Source: Auriscalpium vulgare
Lineage: Eukaryota > Basidiomycota > Agaricomycetes > Russulales > Auriscalpiaceae
Length of the DNA stretch: 64,000 bases
NCBI GenBank assembly: GCA_019915015.1
Contig: JAHBBC010000001.1
Coordinates: forward strand, 3,782,001-3,846,000
Reading direction: 5' to 3'
The translations under genes were made by a program, and so were the position numbers. The notes below the pieces were generated by a model. The model made no database searches and had not been told where the DNA came from. It worked only from the letters and a program-made list of their open reading frames with translations. Positions 46,159-55,704 of the stretch are shown piece after piece. The stretch's first letter is position 1. The number at the start of each line of letters is the position of its first letter.

Positions 46159-46566
46159 CGTGCCATTAGTCTTGCTTATTCTAGCTGATACCGTGGGAGA
46201 GGCTTTTGAAGCTTGTGGATCGCACTGAAAACATGTCGGGATGTTATCGAAACAACTTCTGCAACTGCACCAGCGAGAGTTTTACGGCCAAACCTCGTAC
46301 AATCTCGCGCCAAATCTGTCAGCGGCATCCGCTGACCAGAGCCTGGTGGAGCTGTTAGGGCGATTTTTGGCGAGCGAAGGCCAAGGGAAAAATCAGCGTC
46401 ACTTACAAACAATCGATATGAATATGTCGCAATCGACTGAGTCATTAAGCAGCGGAGCTGCCTAGTCTCCGTGGCTGACCTTGATACACAGAAGATAGGC
46501 TAGTCGTTCTGTTCTGCAGGAACTGCCTCGACCAGTACTTTGTCCCTGCCTAAAACAGAGTCCACC
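46159..46566. other. Short intergenic region
   Basis: A 408-bp spacer between the GFA gene and the homocysteine S-methyltransferase, with the promoter of the latter. No gene or motif recognised. Confidence 0.4.
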
Positions 46567-47809
46567 ATGTCTGCACTCGCAAATCTCTTCCCGGACAATG
46601 AAATTATCCTCATGGACGGGGGACTGGTAAGCACCGAGTCCGCGTACATCCAAAACACCGGCTCAATCGGCACAGGGCACGACGATGGAAGACATCTTCC
46701 ACGCCGACATATCGCCCCCGCTCTGGTCCTCCAAGCCCCTCGACCAGGACCCCGAAGTCATCATCCAAGCGCACCTCGCCTTCCTCCGTGCCGGCGTGCG
46801 TGTCATCGAAACCGCCTCGTAAGCACGGCCCTCTCACCCGCACAAACTCACCCCATCCCGACGCCTTGGCAGTTACCAAGCCGCCTTCAGCACCTTCGCC
46901 GCCGCGGGATACTCCGCCTCTGACGCAGAGCGCCTCATGCGCCGCTCCGTGCAGCTCGCAGCGACCGCGCGCACGCGCTTCGCCGCCGAGACCCAAGCGC
47001 AGGCGGCGCCCGGCACCCCCGCCCGCATCGCGCTCTCGCTCGGCGCGTTCGGCGCGACGCTGCCGCTCCCGCACGAGCTGGACGGGCACTACCCGCCGCC
47101 CTTCGGCCCGCAGGCCTTCCGCGCGGACGGCCCCAACCTCACCGCATTCGCGCCCGAGGCGCACGCCGCGGCGGACGCGTCCGTCGCCGCGCTCGCGGAC
47201 TTCCACCTCGCGCGCCTGCGCGTGTTCGCGGGCGACGCGGACGCGTGGGGCGCGGTTGATGCGCTCGCGTTCGAGACGGTGCCGCTCGTGCGGGAGGTCA
47301 CCGCGCTGCGGCGCGCGATGACGGCGCTGCGCGCGGAGCTTGGCGCGCGCGCGTGGAAGCCGTGGTGGGTCGCGACGGTGTGGCCCGCTGGCGCGCTGCC
47401 GGAGGAGGTCGCGCCAGGGGGGCCGCGCATGGGGCCGCGGGAGGTCGTCGCGGCGCTGTTCGGGCAGGCGGCGGGCGAGGTTTATGAGCGGCCCGACGCG
47501 TTTGCTGTCAACTGCAGTGCGCTGGACTACATCCCCGCCATCGTGGGCGAGGCGGAGCAGGCGGTCAGGGACCTCGGGCTGGACGGGGAGAAGCCGTGGT
47601 TGTTGCTGAAGCCCAACGGGGGGCAGGAGTTCGATGTCAGAACAAGGACGTGGTCGCAGAGCAGGGGGAAAGATGCGTGGGCGACGGAGCTGACCGCAGT
47701 CGTGAAGAAAGCGCGCGCTGGTGGTGTCTGGGGCGGGGTTTTGGCGGGAGGGTGCTGCAAGACCGTCCCGGACGACATGCGTGCGCTGTCTGCGGGTATA
47801 CAGACGTAA
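46567..47809 (+). CDS. Homocysteine S-methyltransferase (Mht1/Sam4-like)
   Basis: Transfers a methyl group from S-methylmethionine or S-adenosylmethionine to homocysteine to give methionine. It starts MSALANLFPDNEIILMDGGL at 46567. An intron follows the DGGL codons, and the next exon resumes GTTMEDIFHADISPPLWSSK, forming the family's DGGLGT motif. Further marks are RVIETASYQA, the long third exon with LAFETVPLVREV, AFAVNCSALDYIPAI and VLAGGCCKTVPDDMRAL. The zinc-binding cysteines are those in VNCS and GGCC. Stop at 47809; about 350 residues, as expected. The third exon is very GC-rich, which opens long antisense frames. No clear cofactor preference can be read. Confidence 0.94.
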
Positions 47810-48147
47810 TTACAGACCTGCCTCGATACAATCGCGTGAATTGAACCGCGTGAATTGAACAGAGACAGCGTGTGGCAACTGGCAAGGACCAAGTTGCGTG
47901 AGAAACCAGCGCGGCGTCTGCCGGTCGGACTGTGAGCACGGCCGTCCGGTGAACTCTGATATCCCAGCGAGCGCAGGACCAGCAAAACCTCTCCAACGTC
48001 GCCAACGCCGACGTAGAGCCCTCAAAACAACCCTTAGGTGCGTTCAGCGTTACCCGCAGCACCCACTCGCAGCGAAAACGGGCGATTTTGGGGTGGATGC
48101 GGCGATGCAGCGTTGGATGTACGGCTGACGCAACGCGCAGGCCCAGC
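47810..48147. promoter_or_regulatory. Promoter region of the uS2 ribosomal protein gene
   Basis: A 338-bp spacer upstream of the ribosomal protein gene and downstream of the methyltransferase. A short direct repeat (gcgtgaattgaac, twice, about 47834-47860) is visible. No TATA box is obvious. Regulatory content is inferred from position. Confidence 0.35.
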
Positions 48148-49152
48148 ATGTCGTCAAAACTCCCGTCCGTCCTCGCCCCCACCGAGGAGGAGATCCAGCT
48201 CCTGCTGGCCGCGCAGTGCCACATCGGCACGAAGAACTGCGACAAGCAGATGGAGCCGTACGTGTGGAAGCGGAGAGTCGACGGTACGCAGCCTCCTCCC
48301 GTCGCTCGCCTGCAGCGGCCTCACCCCCCCCCGCGCGCGCAGGCATCCACATCCTTAACATCGGCAAGACGTGGGAGAAGCTCGTCTTCGCCGCGCGCAT
48401 CATCGCGGCGGTCGAGAACCCGAACGACGTCTGTGTGATCTCCGCGCGCCCGTACGGGCACCGCGCGGTGCTCAAGTACGCGGCGAACACGGGCGCGCAG
48501 GCGATCGCGGGGCGCTTTACCCCTGGCTCGTTCACGAACTACATCACCCGCTCGTTCAAGGAGCCGCGGCTCATCATCGTGACGGACCCGCGCGTCGACC
48601 ACCAAGCGATCCGTGAGGCGTCATACGTGAACATCCCCGTCATTGCCCTCGCAGACACGGACGCGCCGCTCAAGTTCGTCGACGTCGTCATCCCCACGAA
48701 CAACAAGTCGCGCCATTCGATCGGCCTGGTGTGGTGGCTGCTTGCGCGCGAGGTGCTGCGCCTGCGCGGCACGATCCCGCGCACGCCCGACGGGTGGAAC
48801 GTCATGGTCGACATGTTCTTCTACCGCGACCCCGAGGAGGTGGAGAAGCAGCAGCAGGAGGAGGCGCAGGCCAAGGCCGCGCTCCTCGCCGGCGAGCCCG
48901 AGCCTGCCCCCGGCCTCTCAGAATGGGACGTCACGTCCGCGCCGGCAGTCGGCGGTGTCAACCCTGCCATTGCCCAGGAGGGTGAGTCTTTAGATCTGCG
49001 CTCACTCGTGGGACGTCGTGCTGAGGTCCATGTGCGCAGGTGGTGCCCTCGACTGGTCTACAGAGCCAGCGGGCGGTGCGACCGACTGGGCCGCCGAGCC
49101 AGCAGGTGCCGGATGGTCGGCGGATGCGCCACCGCCCACCGGCTGGGATTAA
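48148..49152 (+). CDS. RPS0: 40S ribosomal protein uS2 (S0/SA)
   Basis: A structural protein of the small ribosomal subunit, needed for 20S to 18S rRNA maturation. It starts [20 protein letters not shown] at 48148. An intron follows VWKRRVDG (about 48281-48342), then [80 protein letters not shown] and [21 protein letters not shown] charged [14 protein letters not shown] helix leads to the eukaryote-specific acidic, Trp-containing tail ([20 protein letters not shown]) in a last exon after an intron at about 48982-49039. Stop at 49152. This is the textbook uS2 layout. Confidence 0.97.
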
Positions 49153-49447
49153 AAGGCGGACGCAGTGGACGTCGTGTCGATCCCTTTGCATTATGTATGA
49201 TGTCTTACCGTCACTATGCTCGACCCCCATCAAAAGCATGCAGCTATGATCAACACGACATGTTATTCTTTGATCTCAGCTACATCGCGTGTCGGTGCGT
49301 TGTTCAGCGCGAGGGCCGACAAAGCGCTGCAGGTGTTCTTCTGAAGGGCTTCGGCGCAGTACCAGTGTGTCCGGCAGAACAGTTGAATTGGTCCAACACT
49401 GTACAGAGCTTATTGATACAGAATCTGTTCGTTCTTTCCTTTCGAGC

Positions 49448-50221
49448 TTAGAAAAAGCTGTTGCCCGTATTCTTCTCAGGGAGCTGTGCGAGATAAACAC
49501 ATCCGTCCTCGCGAGTACTGTCCAGACACGCACCACCTCGATCCAATACCCATCGGGGTCCAAGATAAAGGCGATCTCCCTCATCTTGCCATCGGTGAGC
49601 CGCTTCTTGAACTGCACGCCGAGCTTCTCGAAGCGGGCGCACGCGGCGTCGATGTCCGCGACGGTGATGGCGATGTGGCCGAATCCGCGCGGCTCGGAGT
49701 TGCCAGAGTGGTAGGGCGTTGCGTCGAGGGACTCGGTGCCGTGGTTGTGTGTGAGCTCGAGGATGCCCTCGCGGGTGAGCCGCTCGGCCTTGCGCTCGTC
49801 GAGGGACATCTTCCCGCCGGAGCGGTCGAATGAGAGGAAGTAGAGGGTGAAGTCGCCCATGTTCTTCTCTGGGGGGAGGTGAGAGGGGTCGGTGGGTGTG
49901 AGTAAGAGGTGCTCACCTTCGATGAGGTCCATGCCGAGGATCTGACGGAGTGTTTGTGGTCGATCGAAGTAGGATAGGTCGCATGTGGGCTCACCTCTGT
50001 ATAGAAGTGCAGAGAGACCTTTGGGTCCTTTACACGAACCATCGTGTGGTTAAACTGGTCGGCGATCGATGAGACATGTCGGGGCGATGAGAGACGAGAC
50101 GGACCTTGAAGCTCGCGGTCTCCTCTGTGAACGGCATGCTGAGCGGTGCGAACGATCTGAAGGGCCGTGTGCTGGGTGTTGCGAGACGTCGCTGGGTGAG
50201 AGCGAGGGAGCGGAGGAACAT
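49448..50221 (-). CDS. GLO1: Lactoylglutathione lyase (glyoxalase I)
   Basis: Converts the methylglyoxal-glutathione hemithioacetal to S-lactoylglutathione. The ATG at 50221 gives [20 protein letters not shown], an Arg/Ser-rich start that could target mitochondria; a second in-frame Met ([10 protein letters not shown], 50137) would give a cytosolic form. Exons continue [97 protein letters not shown] and YWIEV, then after a short intron [11 protein letters not shown], stop at 49448. Metal ligands fit H (NHT), E (LELTHN), H (GFGHIA) and E (YWIEV). Its promoter now abuts the hAT element at 50328. Confidence 0.93.
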
Positions 50222-50327
50222 GGGAGGACGCGTGACATCATCGATCACGGGGGTGCGCAGGTCACGGGGGACGCGCTGTTGACCGATACGCGTAGGCACG
50301 TGGCCCTGTTTATCGCTGGGCGGAGAG
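50222..50327. promoter_or_regulatory. Left remnant of a compact bidirectional promoter
   Basis: The 106 bp between the glyoxalase I ATG and the hAT left end, including the left target-site copy. Together with 55658-55704 it would form a 145-bp intergenic region before insertion. That both genes were regulated from it is inferred from spacing. Confidence 0.55.
50320..50327. repeat. 8-bp target-site duplication, left copy
   Basis: GCGGAGAG, identical to 55658-55665. Eight base pairs is the defining duplication length for hAT insertion. Confidence 0.93.
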
Positions 50328-50347
50328 TAGCGTTGCGGGAAAAACCT
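50328..50347 (+). repeat. hAT terminal inverted repeat, left
   Basis: TAGCGTTGCGGGAAAAACCT. It matches the reverse complement of 55638-55657 at 19 of 20 positions (position 4 is C here, T there) and begins with the hAT-type TAG..TTG pattern. It overlaps a hairpin (GGGAAAAAC, 4-nt loop, GTTTTTCCC, 50337-50358). Confidence 0.93.
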
Positions 50348-50760
50348 GAGTTTTTCCCCGAAAACGTTTTTCCCCGGTAATGTACCTGTATAGTACCGGT
50401 ACCATACCTGCCCTGCCCTGGGCCCCAATATACCCGGTACAATACCTCCAGCACGTGATGTGTGTCGGCCCCTCCGGCGCCCGGCGCCGGCCCATGAGCC
50501 ATGAGGCTCGCAGCCTCGCACGCAGACATGGCCGGCAGTCGTAAGGTGGTTGTGCAATGCTACGCGGATGTTTAAGGAGGTATTAGACACATCCCGCCTC
50601 GGCATGGGATAGTTGCAAGAGTGTTGTATGCAGCAACGTGTGTATGATCGACCCGTTGCTGTGATCGACATTTACACTCCGTAGTGAGTGACTAAATGAG
50701 GGCGCAATCTTCACCTTCGACACTGGCCTAGCACATTTTGCCAACCCTCAAAACTGTCAA

Positions 50761-53700
50761 ATGGCGGACGACGAGGTCATCCACGACATCGACTCATTTC
50801 AAACTCTGGGTGATATCCTCAAAAGAATACCCATTCCCGACGACATTAAACATGTCCTACTACCCACACCAGCCCTGCGCAATGCCGATATCCAAAATTT
50901 CCCTGTCCCACCGGAGGCGAACGCGCCGTCTCTGCTCCAGCAGAGCACACTCTTCTCGAAGGGCCAAAGCTTCATAACGGCCGCAAATGCAATGGTCCTG
51001 CTCTCTAGGCCGATGCCGCCGCACACCGAGGTGTTGGAAATCCTGCAAAACCGCGTCATCCCCGCCCTAGAGACAGGCTATGCTTGCCTGGGCTATCCTG
51101 TTCAAGAGTCGGTCACTCAACAAACACTCAAAACCCCGATGTGGGTTCTCACCTACTGGTACGAGGTCCGGCGCATACTCGCTGCCAAGGCGCGCCTTTC
51201 TCTGGCCACTGCGTGGTTGAAGACTTGGACCGAGGGCTTGCTCAACGACGAGGTGAAGTCCCTTGCTGCAGACACGTCAGCACTCCTCGACGACTGGCCA
51301 TGGGACGTACCCCTCCCAACGACGATGGGCGTCGATCCAAAGACGCTTACATCGTACTGTGGTCGGCGTTGGCTGGCGGCGGAGCATATGGATCAGCTGG
51401 GGATGCTGCTAGGTCATCGTCTGCAAAGACAAGGCAAGCCGGCATGTATACTGCCGAGTGCGGCATCAGTCAAGCTCATTGACACGTACCGCAACCGCGC
51501 ACGACTCAATGCTAGCGGAACATCTTACCAATCAATGCGCGGCATCACTCCCCTACGATTGGCTGGCTCGCAGCTGCAAGATGGATCACTCAAGGAGGTT
51601 GGAATGACGATCGGGGTGCGGATCGATGGCGCGGATGTGCTCTTGCCAGCAGCCGTACACGAGACAAATCACTGGGTGTCCGTTGCGATCAGCGTAGAGC
51701 CACACACGGCTTTCTATGCTGATTCTCTTGGACGGAAGCCGCCCCGCGAGCTGTTGGAGATGATAGAATGGTGGTTAGGACAACACGGAGCGACTGGGCC
51801 GCTTTCACTCAACGTGTTACCATGCACCCCACAGCTCGACAGCTTCTCCTGCTCTGTCCTCAGCCACAATTCTCTTGCTCACCATCTCATCCCCGACGAC
51901 ATCCATCTCCTCTCGGATACAGACTGTGTCGTGCAACGCATTCGACACCTTGCTGACATAATGTGTTACCTACGTGACATGGTCAGTGCGCGCTCAGCTT
52001 CACTTACTTGCGGACTCGACTCACCGACAGTGCAGGACAGTCTCAAATACAAGTCCAATATGCTAGCGCCTGGCATGCTTATACGGGCAAGTGCGCACAC
52101 ATCGGCGTTCACGAAGCCGCAGTTATTGAGTCTAGAAGGCGTCGTTAAGAGGCGACTGAGTGTAGCCACCAATGTCACGCCACTCACCGTGCCAGCCAAA
52201 CGCACGAAGAAAAATGCCGCTTCGAAAGGAAAGGAACCGGCGGAGAGTTCCGGCAATGCGGGGAGCAAGCAGCAGTGGGACGAGGTCTTCAAACCGGCGC
52301 CGTTGAATCTGCATATTGCTGGAACGTCAACTGTAAGTGCCCAAAGAGGTTGTCAGCGCGCGACAGCAGTAAGTAACAGAAGCTTTGCTTACAGGTTGCA
52401 AAGCGTTCGGGCGGAAACACAGTCGCTACGCACAAGCAGCCTAGTAGTTCACCGGTACTGCAAGACCAGCAGCTCGATGAACAGAAATCAGATGCCGAAG
52501 GAGTTGCGGACGGCGCAGCTCCGTATGTGAACGAGATGGGGGAAGAAGATGGGAGCGACATGGAGATTGAGCTTAACCCTGGTGACCTTGTCAAATGGGT
52601 GCAGCCGAAGAAGGATGCGCGCCGGGGAGGACGGCCGCCGGATCCTCTGATGGACGCTCTCACCGAGGCTTGCTATCGCCGCGACAATCCAACTACGCTG
52701 CTCTGGCGCTGTGTCGGAGGTCCTGATAACCCTTGCCATCATACTTTCCGACATCGAGCGTTGATCCGAGTCGTTCGTCATGCAAAGGACTGCCCCAAGC
52801 TGTCCTCAGAGCTGCGGGAGAAAGTGCACATACATTCAGCTGGAAAGGCACTGTCTGCGCAGGTCCAGGAGCTCACCAATTCGAAAGGATCCATGATGGT
52901 TGCGAAGGAACTAGGAGCTCAAGATGGAATTGGACAAGATGGGGAGAAGCAAGATGCAGGCGCCGCGACACATGCGTTCTTTCGGCAAGCAAAGGCGCTT
53001 GGGAAGCTCGAGCGTCACAGAAAGCTCGACCTTGCCATTCTTAAACTCATATGCGTCGCGGGTTTGCCAACATATATCGTCTCGCGCCCGGAGTGGAAGG
53101 AGATGCTTGAGATTGCCTTACCATCATATGCACCTTCAACCAGAGACAAGCTCGAATATGAAGGCATCGTAAACGAAGCATCGTGGGTCCGCCGGGAGCA
53201 ACTCAAGTATCTGCAAGGTCAGGAAGACCTCACTCTCTCCTATGACGGCGGAACTTCGACAGGTCGTGAGTCCTACTGGACTGTACACGTCTCGACCTCA
53301 GACCGTGAAGTATACTTGATGGACACACGGGAGGCAACTTCCGAGTCGCACACTGCACCTTGGATTGTTGAGAATGTCGCAAGTCCGGTGCGTGGGCATT
53401 GGAACTTAACTACTTCAGCAATTTCTAACAACTTCGCGCAGATTGTCAATGCCATCGGTCCGTCCAGGTTTTCCGGCCTGACATGTGATAGCACGGGTAA
53501 CACGCGAGCCTCGCGTTCCATTGCAATTCTGGCCCTCATGCCCACTGCGCTCAATCTTGCGGATGTTTGCCATCACTTGAATCGCACAATCCTTGAGATT
53601 AATCTCATTGATGTTTTCAAACCGGTGCGCAAACGTCCACACTACCAGCATTAATCAGATCTAATCCGCAACCAGATCATCCGTGTGGTGCGGCAGACAA

Positions 53701-55278
53701 TAACATTATTTCATACCTCGCACGCTGGACATGCAGCCCTCAAGAAAGCTCGTGAAAAACTAAAGACAGGACGCGGCCTGGAGGCTATCGGAAAGACGAG
53801 ATTCGCAACAATCCCGCTCTCTGCTCGCTCTGTCCATCGGTCCTCAGCTGCGATCAAGAAAGTCATCCGTGAATCGCCTAACGGACTTTATGAGGTACAA
53901 TTGATGGATCGACTAGACGAAATGACTTGCTGACAACATTCGCAGGAAATTGCTGAGTATTTTCAGCCTGCACCGGATGATCACCAGACATTCAAGTTCG
54001 AGTCTGGTCTCTCCCAGTTCATCGCGGCCACTTTGCCTGCAACAAAGGCATTAGCCTGCCTGGAGGCTCTGGAGGCGACTGCTGCCGACGTCTATATATT
54101 CTGGCATGCTGTTATTCGTGCAACAGAGGACGCCTTTCAAAATCCTAGGCTGTATTTTGACGCTGAGGTCGCGAACGCCATCCGCGGCATCCTCAATGCG
54201 CGACATCGCCAACTCTTTCTGGATGGCAACATAGCTAATAATGCATACCTTGCTGCAGCATATCTGAACCCTGGTTAGAGCCATTCTTTTGCTTGCATCT
54301 CGTCGCTGTCTTATGTGTGCATCAATCAGATCTTATCACGTCGGACCTGTGGCTACCGGAAGGCGAGAAGGTGACACTCATTGGTGTTCGGCATCCATCA
54401 ATTTTCGAGTCCGTTGTCCGCTTCTTAGCCAACATCGGAGAGAAAGAGATCGTTCATGGCCATAAGAAGGCATTCTTGAAGTGGGCAAAAAAAGGGAAAT
54501 CATTTACAGCCCAACTTCACAGGGAAACTCTAGCCTATGCTCGACACCAGTTCCCATTCGATCATCCGCTCGACGATACGGTTCCGCAGGCGGTCCTTAA
54601 GTGGTGGAAGGGCCGTGTTGGCTCTGATAATGTGCACATCCTTCCGGTACGTGTTCGTGTCCGTATGATTCACCGAGCGCTGCCGACTGATGCTGTCATG
54701 AATAGCATCTCGCTATCAAACTGTATTCCGTCCGAGTCAACTCCATGCCCGATGAACGGACTGGCTCTACATTCACATGGCTTACTCCAAAGCATAGGAA
54801 TCGGCTATCCGTGCATAACATGTCTGCAATGACTCAAGTCCGACAGTACCACATGTCTAAGAGCAAGGTAAGCAACCTCCGTTCTTTATTGAAGTACACA
54901 GTGTTCCAACCATTCGAGCAGGTGCGCGCGCACACTAATCAATTCCCTTCGGTCAAGTTCTACAACATCGAAAAGAAGGTATTCCCCTCTTCAGAAAACG
55001 CACCCGCACCGATGTCGGACGAAGAAGACGACAATGACGACAATGACGTTCAAGGTGAAGACCTGGCAGAACCGTACGAACCTGCCAATGCTTTCATCAA
55101 GATGCCTCACATCAACCTGAGGTCTGCAATTTTATCTGATGTCCTCGCGGAGGAAGCTCAGCTTCCTGCACGTCGGAACCCTGCTGTCGGAGTCAGTGCA
55201 GGTCAGGCTAGGGACGAGAGCATACCAGATTCTGATGAAGAGGACAATGATTTCAGCACAGATGCCTTGTTTCAATAA
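50761..55278 (+). CDS. Ulp1/SENP-type (C48) protease fused to hAT transposase
   Basis: One predicted protein of about 1,400 residues. Residues 1 to ~420 include a Ulp1-like cysteine protease with the full catalytic set: His304 (TNHWVSVAI), Asp321 (FYADSLGR), Gln358 and Cys364 (PQLDSFSCSVLSHNSLAH). An intron (about 52333-52394) joins this in frame to a linker and a BED-like Cys/His cluster (RCVGGPDNPCHHTFRHR, VVRHAKDC; about 52710-52795). The DUF659/hAT core follows: LTLSYDGGTSTGRESYWTVH (first Asp), GLTCDSTGNTRA (second Asp), NLADVCHHLNRTI and GKTRFATIPL. The C-terminal dimerisation block is LAIKLYSVRVNSMPDERTGS plus RNRLSVHNMSAMTQVRQY (about 54707-54865). An acidic tail ends at 55278. Five further short introns keep the frame open and I saw no disabling stop. 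Transposase function is well supported; a SUMO- or NEDD8-cleaving role for the protease is inferred from family. Confidence 0.9.
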
Positions 55279-55637
55279 GCCTCCCGAGGTTTCAGTATGT
55301 ATTGTACGCGTTGTTACAATGTACGCTCGAGTGCTGCGGCAGCCTTGCAAAAGCCGCGTCTGCTGACAAATCATGACACTTGTGTAGCAGGCAGCAGCGA
55401 ATTCGTACAGGTCGGGGCACCTACGGCTAAGCTCTGGCAATTTGGCTATGGATACATACACTGCTAAATCTTCATCTGATGCATTGAAACCATTCCAAAT
55501 CCTCGTGTGTACGCGAAAATCGAGCTGCTACTGCGTGGGAACTAAACATCACGTGACTATTTCCCTGGTACGGTACCGGTTTGATACCTCCCCGGCTAGG
55601 AGCGCCACCGGTACCTTACCGGGGGGATACTGGCCAG

Positions 55638-55657
55638 AGGTTTTTCCCGCAACACTA
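55638..55657 (-). repeat. hAT terminal inverted repeat, right
   Basis: The reverse complement reads TAGTGTTGCGGGAAAAACCT, pairing with 50328-50347 with one mismatch. It ends exactly at the right target-site copy. Confidence 0.93.
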
Positions 55658-55665
55658 GCGGAGAG
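55658..55665. repeat. 8-bp target-site duplication, right copy
   Basis: GCGGAGAG, identical to 50320-50327. It lies 39 bp before the ATG of the gene at 55705. Confidence 0.93.
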
Positions 55666-55704
55666 CACTCAGCAGCCAAGCCAATCTTGCGCTCTCCCAC
55701 CACC

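Larger units (their letters stand above)
50328..55657 (+). mobile_element. hAT-superfamily DNA transposon, apparently complete, 5,330 bp
   Basis: Bounded by 20-bp terminal inverted repeats (19/20 match) and a perfect 8-bp target duplication GCGGAGAG on both sides. It contains one plus-strand gene (50761-55278) whose product ends in a hAT dimerisation region. Subterminal DNA carries extra GTTTTTCCC copies (50350, 50366) and GGTACC/ACCGGT motifs near both ends (50393-50405, 55578-55590, 55610-55615), plus an inverted CACGTGAT pair (about 50452 and 55549). Such subterminal repeats are typical transposase-binding sites. The perfect target duplication and uninterrupted coding path argue for a recent insertion and possible autonomy; activity itself is not shown. 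Confidence 0.93.

Noticed and set aside
46610..47206. Minus-strand 198-codon Arg/Glu-rich frame
   Set aside because: Antisense to the homocysteine S-methyltransferase, which is certain from its DGGLGT, VNCS and GGCC motifs.
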